Below, piece by piece: positions 7,566 through 14,514 of a DNA stretch of 15,140 nucleotides. Position numbers and translations under genes: made by a program. Every line of letters starts with the position of its first letter. Position 1 is the stretch's first letter. This DNA is from JAULUH01 sp032111745 (lineage in GTDB: Bacteria; Chloroflexota; Anaerolineae; JAAEKA01): positions 1 through 15,140 of the forward strand of contig JAULUH010000367.1 of the NCBI GenBank assembly GCA_032111745.1, given 5' to 3'. The notes under the pieces are model-generated. The model was not told the DNA's origin. It saw only the letters and a list, made by a program, of their open reading frames with translations, and did not search any database.

Positions 7566-8105
7566 ATGAGCTCTAGCTACCCGCTGACCCGTTTCCTGCA
7601 GCGCTACGTGGTGCCGAAATCGATCGTCGCCATGTATTATTCGCTGCGCTATCGGTGCTACGTCAGCACCAGGACCCATATCCAGCTGTCCGGCCTGATC
7701 ACCTTCGGGGCGTCGACCGTGGTCAAGCCCTATGTAGTCATCACCACCCAGACTGGCCGGATTGCCTTCGGCCGGCAGTGTGCCATCAGCAGCTTCACCC
7801 ATATCTCCGGCGGCAGCGAGGGCATCGTCGCTGGAGACTATGTGCGCATGGGCCCCAACGTCACCATCGTGGGCGGCAGCCACAACTTTTCCCGCAGGGA
7901 TTTGCTGATTGTGGAGCAGGGGTCGCATAGCGGCAGGGTAACCATCGGGGATGACGTCCTGGTCGGTGCCGGGGCTATCATCTTGCCCGGCATTACCGTC
8001 GGAGAGGGGGCGGTGATCGGCGCGGGCAGCGTGGTGAAGGAGGATGTGCCGGCCTATGCCGTCGTGGCCGGCGTGCCGGCCAGGGTCATTGGGCAGCGTG
8101 AGTGA
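7566..8105 (+). CDS. Hexapeptide-repeat (left-handed beta-helix) acyltransferase
   Basis: 179 aa, within the usual range for WcaF/maltose-acetyltransferase-like enzymes. Imperfect hexapeptide turns run from about residue 36 to 155; the clearest is VTIGDDVLVGAGAIILPGIT (125-144), followed by VGEGAVIGAGSVV. His106 in GGSHNF is the likely catalytic base. The C-terminus VVAGVPARVIG is the standard ending of the family. These trimeric cytoplasmic enzymes transfer acetyl or a related acyl group from acyl-CoA to a sugar hydroxyl or amine. In this operon the acceptor is probably a glycan precursor. The ATG lies 19 bases after asnB with no evident Shine-Dalgarno; a short inverted repeat, CGTGG-TG-CCACG (7548-7559), sits immediately upstream. 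Confidence 0.9.
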   Translation: MSSSYPLTRFLQRYVVPKSIVAMYYSLRYRCYVSTRTHIQLSGLITFGASTVVKPYVVITTQTGRIAFGRQCAISSFTHISGGSEGIVAGDYVRMGPNVTIVGGSHNFSRRDLLIVEQGSHSGRVTIGDDVLVGAGAIILPGITVGEGAVIGAGSVVKEDVPAYAVVAGVPARVIGQRE

Positions 8106-8114
8106 GGTGAGGCC

Positions 8115-9257
8115 GTGCGCATCGGCATCATGGTGAGAGCGGTGGACGAAAAAGGCGGCGTGGGCGTCTACGCGCGCAACGTGACCCAGGAACTGCTCAA
8201 CCTCGATCGCGGCCATACCTACGTCCTGTATTACCGGACCGCGGCGCAGATGGGCAGCTTCTTCCATGCTGGCAGCGTTACCGAGCGCCTGCTGCCGGTG
8301 CAAAACAAGGTGGCGTGGGACCAGGTGGCCATGCCCCGGGCCTGCCGCGACGACGGCCTGGACGTGGTCTTTCACCCCAAGTTCACGGTGCCGATGCTGG
8401 CGCCGTGCCCGGCGGTAATGGTGTTGCACGGGGCGGGGTGGTTCCTGCCCGGGGCGGAGCGCTACTGGAGCCGTTGGGAGCTAGCCTACGTGCGCCGGGT
8501 GATGCCGATGTACTGCCGCAAGGCGGCGGCTATCCTCTCGGTGTCGGAGCAGACCACGGAGGTCTTCAATCGGGTCTTGAACCTGCCGGAGGGCAAGGTG
8601 CGCACGGTGTATTTTGCGCCGGCCCGGCAGTTCCGGCCGGTGAGCGATCCAGGGGTTCTGCAGGCGGCCAGGGAGCGGTATAACCTGCCGCCGCGCTTCG
8701 TGCTGACCCTGTCCAAGGCCGCGGGCGGCGCGCGCAAGAACTTCGGCCGGCTGCTGGAGGCGTACCGCATCTACCACGGCAGCGTGCCGGACCCCCATCC
8801 CCTGGTGGTGGGTGGCAGAGGCTGCGAGCGGTTTAGGGTCGACTATGGCATCCCCGCGGAGGGCTACGGCCGAGACGTGTTGTTCCCGGGCTGGATCGAC
8901 CAGGTGGACCTGCCTGCGGTGTACTCGCTGGCTGATGGGTTTGTGTATCCTTCTAACCAGGAGGCATTTCCTATCCCCATCACCGAGGCCATGGCCTGTG
9001 GCACGCCAATCATCACCTCGCAGGCCAGCGGGCTGAAGGAGCTTGCTGGCGACGCGGCGCTGTTCGTGGATCCCACGAAGGGCGAGGATATCGCCGAGGC
9101 CCTGCGCCGCCTGCTCAGCCAACCGGATCTGCGGACTGAGTTGTCCCGCAAGGGCCTGGCTCGCAGCCAGGACTTCAGCTGGGACAGGTGTGCCAGGGAG
9201 ACACTGGACATCCTGGAGCAGGTTGGCGCAGCCAGGTCCCCGGCGGGCAGGACATAG
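8115..9257 (+). CDS. GT4-family glycosyltransferase
   Basis: 380 aa from a GTG start; GAGGTGAGG at 8104-8112 overlaps the upstream stop and provides the ribosome binding site. This is a GT-B fold retaining glycosyltransferase. The N-terminal acceptor domain (about 1-185) begins MRIGIMVRAVDEKGGVGVYA, the glycine-rich loop typical of the family. The C-terminal donor domain (about 190-365) has ARKNF (206-210) and the EX7E nucleotide-sugar motif, Glu283 to Glu291 (EAFPIPITE), followed by AMACGTPII. It would transfer a sugar from a nucleotide donor to the growing lipid-linked glycan on the cytoplasmic face of the membrane. Donor and acceptor sugars cannot be assigned. Confidence 0.92.
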   Translation: MRIGIMVRAVDEKGGVGVYARNVTQELLNLDRGHTYVLYYRTAAQMGSFFHAGSVTERLLPVQNKVAWDQVAMPRACRDDGLDVVFHPKFTVPMLAPCPAVMVLHGAGWFLPGAERYWSRWELAYVRRVMPMYCRKAAAILSVSEQTTEVFNRVLNLPEGKVRTVYFAPARQFRPVSDPGVLQAARERYNLPPRFVLTLSKAAGGARKNFGRLLEAYRIYHGSVPDPHPLVVGGRGCERFRVDYGIPAEGYGRDVLFPGWIDQVDLPAVYSLADGFVYPSNQEAFPIPITEAMACGTPIITSQASGLKELAGDAALFVDPTKGEDIAEALRRLLSQPDLRTELSRKGLARSQDFSWDRCARETLDILEQVGAARSPAGRT

Positions 9258-9268
9258 GAGCGAACCCG

Positions 9269-9913
9269 GTGCCTTCTCCCATTGCCCATGTGGCCGCCGG
9301 CTACGTTGTGTATCGCCTGTTTCGACGGCGTTGGCCAGACGGCCAGGGGACCAACCACCCCTTGGAGGCGGGCCTGCTGGCGGCTACGGTCGCCCTGTCC
9401 ATGTTGCCGGACGTGGACTCGGTCCTGGGCATCGCCATGGGCGATATGGGCCGATTTCACAACCAGGTGACTCACAGCCTGATCGTGGGAGCAGGCATCG
9501 CCTTGGGCGCTGGAGTGCTGGCCTACCTGACCGGGCTGGGACAGCCGGAGGAGCAAGGGAGCCAGAGTCTCCGTGGGAATCGTCGCCAGGCGTCGATCCG
9601 GCGGGCGATGCGATGGTTCTTGCTGGTTTTCGTCTGTTATGGCCTGCACGTGATCCTGGACTACTTCACCGTTGGGCGGGGCGTCATGGCCTTGTGGCCG
9701 CTGTCGCCGGAGCGCTTCCTGGCCCCGATAACGCTGTTTGCTGGCCTACACTGGTCGGATGGCCTGAGCAGCGTGCGGCATCTATGGACAGCCCTGTCTG
9801 AGCTACTGATGGTCCTGGCGGCGGGCGCCGGCATCCGTCTTCTTTTGGCCATTCGAGACAAGACAGACGGCCGTCTCAGTGGCAAGAGCAGGGTCGAGAG
9901 GGAAGGCCAATGA
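9269..9913 (+). CDS. Membrane-bound metal-dependent hydrolase, YdjM/DUF457-like
   Basis: 214 aa from the GTG at 9269, which has AGGAG at 9256-9260, eight bases upstream. The frame is open further back, but that extension would run into the preceding glycosyltransferase gene and does not look like protein. Conserved putative metal ligands are His7 (MPSPIAHVAAGY), Asp48 and Asp50 (LPDVD), His64 and His69 (FHNQVTHS), and His127 and Asp131 (GLHVILDYF). This is the pattern of the PF04307 group of small inner-membrane hydrolases. Several hydrophobic segments alternate with these motifs. The C-terminal tail is polar and charged. The substrate of the family is poorly known. Its place between a glycosyltransferase and a flippase makes a lipid-phosphate or lipid-linked glycan substrate conceivable, but that is inference. 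Confidence 0.82.
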   Translation: MPSPIAHVAAGYVVYRLFRRRWPDGQGTNHPLEAGLLAATVALSMLPDVDSVLGIAMGDMGRFHNQVTHSLIVGAGIALGAGVLAYLTGLGQPEEQGSQSLRGNRRQASIRRAMRWFLLVFVCYGLHVILDYFTVGRGVMALWPLSPERFLAPITLFAGLHWSDGLSSVRHLWTALSELLMVLAAGAGIRLLLAIRDKTDGRLSGKSRVEREGQ

Positions 9914-9995
9914 TGCATGAGTCGACGATTGGATCCCTCTCGTTCTCCGGAGCATGCCGGCCAATCCTGGACGTCTGGCGTGGCGGGAGTGTGGA

Positions 9996-11453
9996 GTGAG
10001 CGCTGAGCTGTCTAAATCTGCCGGTACCGCACTGGTATGGAAGGGTATCCAGATCGGGGCAGCGCGGCTGGTTTCGTTCTTCAGGCTACTGATTCTGGCG
10101 CGACTGCTGGTGCCGCAGGATTTCGGGTTGCTGGCCATCGGCGCAGGCACCATTCAGATGATCCTGGCGCTAACCGATTTCGGCATGGTGCCGGCCCTGG
10201 TACAGAGGCCGCAGCTCGACGAGGAGGACTACCACGCCGCCTGGTCGGTCAACCTGACGCGCGCGCTGTTGGTGGCTGTGGCGATCGTCGCATTTGCACC
10301 GCTGATCGCATCCGTTTACCGGGAACCGGACGCCACTCCCATCATTCGAGCCCTGGCCCTGGGGCCCGTCCTGGAGGCGACCGCGAGCATCAAGACCGCT
10401 CAGTTGATGCGTGAGCTGCAATTCCGGGCTCTGGCCCTGATGAGCCTGGCAAGTGTCATCGTCGATGCTATCGTAGCTGTGTCTCTGGCCAACGCGCTGG
10501 GGGTGTGGGCCCTGGTGGCCGGGTCCCTTTCCGGCGCGCTGGCCCTGGTGATTGCCTCCTACCTGGTCGCGCCGTATCGCCCGCGGTTTAGCCTCGACCC
10601 GCACCGAACACGGCCACTGGTTCGGTTCGGGCGCTGGGTATTCTTGAGTAGCGTCGTGGCAGTAGCCGGTAGCCTGGCGCTCCAGATGGTGATTTCTCGC
10701 CAACTGGGAGCGGCGAGCCTTGGGCTCTACTACCTGGTAATACGAATGGCTCTACTGCCCAGCGCCGTGGCTACCGAGGTCGTCGGGTCCGTGGCCTTTC
10801 CTGTCTACGCGCAGCTGCAGTCTGATATGGATCGAAGCGTCCGTGCCTTTCGCGTTGCGTTCACGGGCCTAACCACATTGCTCGTTCCGACCTACGCCCT
10901 GCTGATTGCTCTGGCCCCTGGCCTGGAACAGTATGTGCTGGGCCCGGCCTGGACCGGAGCCGCTCCTGTGATTCGCATCTTGAGCCTGGTCGGGCTGGTA
11001 GGCATCCTGGCTGATGTCGTGGTCCCCGTGTTGAAGGGACTGGGCCAGCCTTATAAGGTTACCGTGCTCGAGGCAGTCCAGTCGCTGCTAATCATCCTGC
11101 TGGCGGGTCTGCTGGCCGCGCGCTTTGGTCTGGTAGGCGCGGCCGCGGCGTGGCTGCCGGCCACCTTCGCAGCCCAGGTGCTGGCCGCCTGGTTCATCGT
11201 GCACCTTCTACCGCGACCCCTGGCTGGAACAGGTGCCTCGATCGCCGCCGTCGCGCTGGCTTCCTTGTTGGGCGTAGCCGCTGCATTGCTGGGCATCACT
11301 GTCTGGCCCAGCCTGCTGGGACTGGTAGCCAGCGCCACTCTAGGCGGTGTTGTCGTCGTGGGAGCGTTGCTGATCCTCGACCGCTGGATGCATCTGGGCC
11401 TGGTGCGCGTACTGGCCCAGGCCATTCCCCGGGTTGCGCACCTGGCTGGTTAG
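9996..11453 (+). CDS. Wzx-like lipid-linked oligosaccharide flippase (MOP superfamily)
   Basis: 485 aa from the GTG at 9996, preceded by CGGGAG about six bases upstream. The ATG at 9954 adds 14 residues of unconvincing sequence and has a poorly spaced ribosome binding site. The protein is hydrophobic throughout, with roughly 12-14 membrane segments. The opening segment, GTALVWKGIQIGAARLVSFF, and the loop ILARLLVPQDFGLLAIG are typical of the polysaccharide-transporter (PST/RfbX) branch. A cytoplasmic loop with Pro, Arg and His near YRPRFSLDPHRTRPLVRFG precedes the second bundle. It would move an undecaprenyl-linked glycan from the inner to the outer face of the membrane. No Wzy polymerase is seen nearby in the window. 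Gap 9914-9995 contains nothing else recognisable. Confidence 0.92.
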   Translation: MSAELSKSAGTALVWKGIQIGAARLVSFFRLLILARLLVPQDFGLLAIGAGTIQMILALTDFGMVPALVQRPQLDEEDYHAAWSVNLTRALLVAVAIVAFAPLIASVYREPDATPIIRALALGPVLEATASIKTAQLMRELQFRALALMSLASVIVDAIVAVSLANALGVWALVAGSLSGALALVIASYLVAPYRPRFSLDPHRTRPLVRFGRWVFLSSVVAVAGSLALQMVISRQLGAASLGLYYLVIRMALLPSAVATEVVGSVAFPVYAQLQSDMDRSVRAFRVAFTGLTTLLVPTYALLIALAPGLEQYVLGPAWTGAAPVIRILSLVGLVGILADVVVPVLKGLGQPYKVTVLEAVQSLLIILLAGLLAARFGLVGAAAAWLPATFAAQVLAAWFIVHLLPRPLAGTGASIAAVALASLLGVAAALLGITVWPSLLGLVASATLGGVVVVGALLILDRWMHLGLVRVLAQAIPRVAHLAG

Positions 11454-11504
11454 GCTGCAACAACTTCGACTCCTCGAGATATCTCAAGGCAGGGTCTTGA
11501 CAGG

Positions 11505-12227
11505 ATGTTACGAAATCTGGTGCCTAAGCCGGCGCGCAAATGGGTCCTGCGGCAGACGCGGTGGCCGCGAGTCGGGCATGTTCAGCCGGCGGACTTGTGG
11601 CGGGTCGCCCCTATCAGCCGGGTGTGGGGTGCAGACCGGGGTCTACCGGTGGACCGTTACTATATCGAGCGTTTCCTGCAGGCTCATGCTGTGGACATAC
11701 ATGGACGCGTGCTGGAGATCGGAGATGACGTATACACACGACGGTTCGGCGGCAATCTGGTAACCCACAGCGACGTTTTGCATGTGGAGCCTGGTAGCCC
11801 CAAGGCAACCATGGTGGCCGATCTCGCCACAGCCGGACATGTGCCTTCCCAGTTGTTCGACTGTATCATTTGCTTGCAGACCCTGCAGTACATCTTCGAT
11901 GTGCCAGCTGCCATCCATAGCCTGGAACGTCTCCTCAAGCCGGACGGTGTGGCCCTGGTCACCGTGCCCGGCATCTCTCGGATCGATCGGGCTGCGATGG
12001 CACGTTGGATCGACTACTGGCGTTTCACAACCCTGTCGGCACAAAGGCTCTTTGCGGATGCCTTTCCAGCCACACACCTGACGGTCCAGTCGTCGGGCAA
12101 CGTCCTGGCCGCACTGGCCTTCTTGCATGGCTTGGCCGCCGAAGAACTGGCTCTGGCGGACCTGGATTTTGAGGACCCGGATTACCAGGTGGTCATTCAA
12201 GTGCGGGCCGTGAAGCCTGCAAAGTAG
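11505..12227 (+). CDS. Divergent SAM-dependent methyltransferase of glycan clusters
   Basis: 240 aa. About 65 N-terminal residues rich in Arg, Trp and Pro precede a class I methyltransferase core. Motif I is RVLEIGDD (68-75), which keeps the acidic strand end but lacks the usual GxGxG. The post-II strand is FDCIICLQTLQYI (118-130), and the IV/post region is IHSLERLLKPDGVALVTVPG (137-156). After that, WIDYWRFTTLSAQRLFADAF (168-187) resembles the C-terminal part of methyltransferases found next to glycosyltransferases and deacetylases. It probably methylates a sugar in the cytoplasm, but the weak motif I means SAM binding is not proven. The ATG has AGG directly before it and GGCAGGG further up. 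The 51-base gap before it contains the palindrome GAGATATCTC (11476-11485). Confidence 0.8.
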   Translation: MLRNLVPKPARKWVLRQTRWPRVGHVQPADLWRVAPISRVWGADRGLPVDRYYIERFLQAHAVDIHGRVLEIGDDVYTRRFGGNLVTHSDVLHVEPGSPKATMVADLATAGHVPSQLFDCIICLQTLQYIFDVPAAIHSLERLLKPDGVALVTVPGISRIDRAAMARWIDYWRFTTLSAQRLFADAFPATHLTVQSSGNVLAALAFLHGLAAEELALADLDFEDPDYQVVIQVRAVKPAK

Positions 12228-12289
12228 AGGAAGCAGCCCTTGGTTGCGAGACGATTCGCCAGCCCTCCTGACCCGGCTGGGTACCGGTA

Positions 12290-13336
12290 ATGAAAGCCTT
12301 AAGCGTCGAGAGGCTACTGGTTCGCGGCCGCCGGGTGCACAGTCGTTTTGTCTCCGGCGCGCTGATCTTGTTATATCACCGCGTGGCGGAGCCGGAGACG
12401 CGGCCAGGAGGCGCCGGGGCCTCGCCAGACCCGTATGCCCTGTGCGTGAGCCCGCAGCATTTTGAGGAGCATCTGGACTTGCTTCGCCGGAACGCACACC
12501 CGATGCCTCTGGCGGCCTTGGTGGCTGCCGCACGCCAGAACGCTCTGCCGCCGCGCGCGGTGGCGATCACCTTTGACGACGGATACCTTGACAACCTGCT
12601 GTACGCCAGGCCGCTGCTGGACCGCTATATGATCCCGGCCACCGTCTTCATTGCCACAGGTTTCTGCGGAGGGCAGTTTTGGTGGGATGAGCTGGTGCGC
12701 CAGGTTCTGCAGGCACCACAGGTACCGCCTGTCCTGGAGCTCACCGTGGCAGGGCAGTGCTACCGCTGGCAGATTGAAGGGACCGAGGGACGCCGCCGGC
12801 TGTTGCGCGGGCTTCACGCAGCCATGCGCGCCCTGTTGCCAGGGCAGCGCGAGCAGGTGCTGGACGAGCTGGCACAGTGGTCGGGCCTGGCACGCAACGG
12901 CACGGACTGTGCACGGGCCCTCACCCCGGACGAGATCGTTCGCCTGGCCGACGGTGGCCTGGTGGAAATCGGCGCGCACACGGTCAATCATCCGCCCCTG
13001 GCGCAGCTGCCGGCGCAAGCTCAGCGCCAGGAGGTCGCCGCCAGCAAGAAGGATTTGGAGGAGGTGACGGGCAGGCTGATAGCCAGTTTCGCCTATCCCT
13101 ATGGCCTCTGTGGTGACTACAGCTCACTCACCACTGAGCTGGTGCGCGAGGCTGGTCTTGCGCGTGCGTGTACCGCCAGGGCCGGCATACTGTGGCGGGG
13201 CAGTGACGTTTATCAAGCTCCACGCCTGTGGGTGCGGGACTGTTCACGAGAGGAATTGGCCAGGCGTCTGAACAGCTGGTGGGGTAGGGACAGTCTGAGA
13301 CCTGGCGATGCCGCCGCCGCTGAAGGGACTTCGTGA
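12290..13336 (+). CDS. NodB-type polysaccharide deacetylase (carbohydrate esterase family 4)
   Basis: 348 aa. The three metal-site motifs are present: TFDDGY at 94-99 (Asp96 catalytic base, Asp97 metal ligand), HTVNH at 230-234 (His230 and His234 metal ligands), and FAYPYG at 267-272. LILLYHRV (26-32) is the usual first strand. An insertion of about 110 residues between motifs 1 and 2, containing WWDEL (131-135), is shared with a subgroup found in exopolysaccharide loci. The enzyme removes N-acetyl, or less often O-acetyl, groups from sugars. No signal peptide is evident, so it may act on the cytoplasmic lipid-linked intermediate. The ATG is the only possible start after the in-frame TGA at 12269, and it has no good ribosome binding site. 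The 62-base gap before it holds nothing recognisable. Its stop overlaps the next start by four bases. Confidence 0.93.
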   Translation: MKALSVERLLVRGRRVHSRFVSGALILLYHRVAEPETRPGGAGASPDPYALCVSPQHFEEHLDLLRRNAHPMPLAALVAAARQNALPPRAVAITFDDGYLDNLLYARPLLDRYMIPATVFIATGFCGGQFWWDELVRQVLQAPQVPPVLELTVAGQCYRWQIEGTEGRRRLLRGLHAAMRALLPGQREQVLDELAQWSGLARNGTDCARALTPDEIVRLADGGLVEIGAHTVNHPPLAQLPAQAQRQEVAASKKDLEEVTGRLIASFAYPYGLCGDYSSLTTELVREAGLARACTARAGILWRGSDVYQAPRLWVRDCSREELARRLNSWWGRDSLRPGDAAAAEGTS

Positions 13337-14232
13337 CCCAAGTCGCCATCATCCTGCTGGCCGTCAACCAGAGCCAGATCACCTTGCGGTGCCTGGCCAG
13401 CCTGAATGCGGCCTCGACCTCCGCCTTCAAGGTCCTGTTGTGGGACAACGGTTCTAGCGACGGCACAGCTGAGGCCGTGCGCCTGGCCTTTCCGGAGGTC
13501 TACGTCCACGAGCACCCCTACAACGCGGGCGTGGCCTCGGGACGCAACTTAGCGGTCCAGCTGGCCGTGGAGGCCTTCCAGCCTTCTCATGTCTTGTTTC
13601 TGGATAACGACATGACCGTGGCGCCCGATTTTCTCGAGCACTTGCTCTCCCCCTGCGAAGGCCAGCCACGGCTGGCCCAGACTACGGGCAAGATCCTGGA
13701 CATGGACAGCCCGCAGCGCATCTACGGCGCCGGAGGCTGCCGTGTCGAGTTCTGGCGCGGCAACACCCGCCACATGCACAACGGCGAGATCGACCAGGGA
13801 CAGTTCGACGTGGCGGTGCCGTGTATTCCCAGCGGGGGCTGCATGTTGGTGCGGGTCGACGTGTTTCAGGAGCTGGGGGGCTTCGACACGGCCTTCGATC
13901 CCTACGGCCCGGAGGACCTGGACTTCGGCTTGCGAGCGCGGCGGGCGGGGTATTATGGGCTATACGTGCCCCAGGCCGTGGTCTATCACCCCACCAGACC
14001 GGGGCGGACCTTTGGGGGCGGCCAGTACAGCGAGTCCTTCGCCTACCACCGGGCCCGCAACTGGTTCCTTTTCATGCGCCGCCATGCCTCGCCCACGGAG
14101 CGGATGGGGTTCTATCTGGTGGGCGCGCCGAGCCTGTTGGGCGGCTTCCTGGTGCGCCAGGCCCGCAGTGGCCGGCTGCCCGAGGCGCTGCGCGGGCTGT
14201 GGCGAGGCGCGCTGGCGGCGCGCCGGGGATAG
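13333..14232 (+). CDS. GT2-family glycosyltransferase
   Basis: 299 aa from a GTG start within the GTGA overlap (13333-13336) with the deacetylase stop; AAGGGA just upstream may serve as ribosome binding site. It has a GT-A fold: VAIILLAVNQSQITLRCLAS is the first nucleotide-binding strand and helix, WDNGSSDGT (37-45) follows, the metal-binding DxD is DND (91-93) in LFLDNDMTVAPD, and the late catalytic region is GPEDLDFGLRARRAGY (192-207). This pattern matches the rhamnosyl- or galactofuranosyl-transferase-like WcaE/RfbF branch of GT2. The substrate is not assignable. An amphipathic C-terminus (about 255-299) may bind the membrane. It is the last gene of the + strand operon. Confidence 0.92.
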   Translation: MTQVAIILLAVNQSQITLRCLASLNAASTSAFKVLLWDNGSSDGTAEAVRLAFPEVYVHEHPYNAGVASGRNLAVQLAVEAFQPSHVLFLDNDMTVAPDFLEHLLSPCEGQPRLAQTTGKILDMDSPQRIYGAGGCRVEFWRGNTRHMHNGEIDQGQFDVAVPCIPSGGCMLVRVDVFQELGGFDTAFDPYGPEDLDFGLRARRAGYYGLYVPQAVVYHPTRPGRTFGGGQYSESFAYHRARNWFLFMRRHASPTERMGFYLVGAPSLLGGFLVRQARSGRLPEALRGLWRGALAARRG

Positions 14233-14320
14233 GGCAGCAGGCATCTGTTCCAACTAATCCCGTCGTGACCACACCGATTGCCTGGTGGGTCCGCCATCTT
14301 TGCTCCGAACCTATCCCCTC

Positions 14321-14347
14321 GTAGGGTGCGGCCCTCCGTGGCCGCCC
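14321..14347. repeat. Hairpin with GC-rich stem in the convergent intergenic region
   Basis: GCGGCC (14328-14333) pairs perfectly with GGCCGC (14340-14345) around a six-base loop. The flanks GTAGGGT and CC extend it weakly. It lies about 90 bases after the last + strand gene and has no T-run, so it is not a classic intrinsic terminator. Its left end, GTAGGGTGC, matches the outward end of the second hairpin at 14486-14514. It may be a dispersed palindrome or help to end transcription between convergent genes. Confidence 0.45.
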
Positions 14348-14485
14348 AATCCTGGCACCCGCGTGGTCTGGCCGTCCTTCCAGCACCAAGGACCCCTCTC
14401 CCGCTCACCGGCCGTTATCACAGGCCCGTTCAATAGGAATCGATGAAACTCGAGAGGCGGCGCTTTGGTGATATACCCGTGCGGG

Positions 14486-14514
14486 GTAGGCGGCGATGAA
14501 CGTTGTGCCCCTAC
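14486..14514. repeat. Hairpin overlapping the stop codon of the - strand methyltransferase
   Basis: GTAGGCGGC (14486-14494) pairs with GCCCCTAC (14507-14514) with one bulged base. The loop contains the palindrome AACGTT. The right arm includes the TAG of the - strand gene (14511-14513). Read on the - strand it starts GTAGGGGCAC, close to the start of the hairpin at 14321 read on the + strand. The remainder of 14233-14510 holds no gene that I can support. Confidence 0.45.

Noticed and set aside
9188..9268. An N-terminal extension of the membrane hydrolase from the ATG at 9188
   Set aside because: It would overlap the end of the GT4 gene by about 70 bases and read unconvincing sequence, while the GTG at 9269 has a good ribosome binding site and begins at the conserved MPSPIAH.
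11497..11525. TTGACA at 11497-11502 as a promoter -35 box before the methyltransferase
   Set aside because: No convincing -10 box lies at the right distance, and it would start transcription inside the gene.
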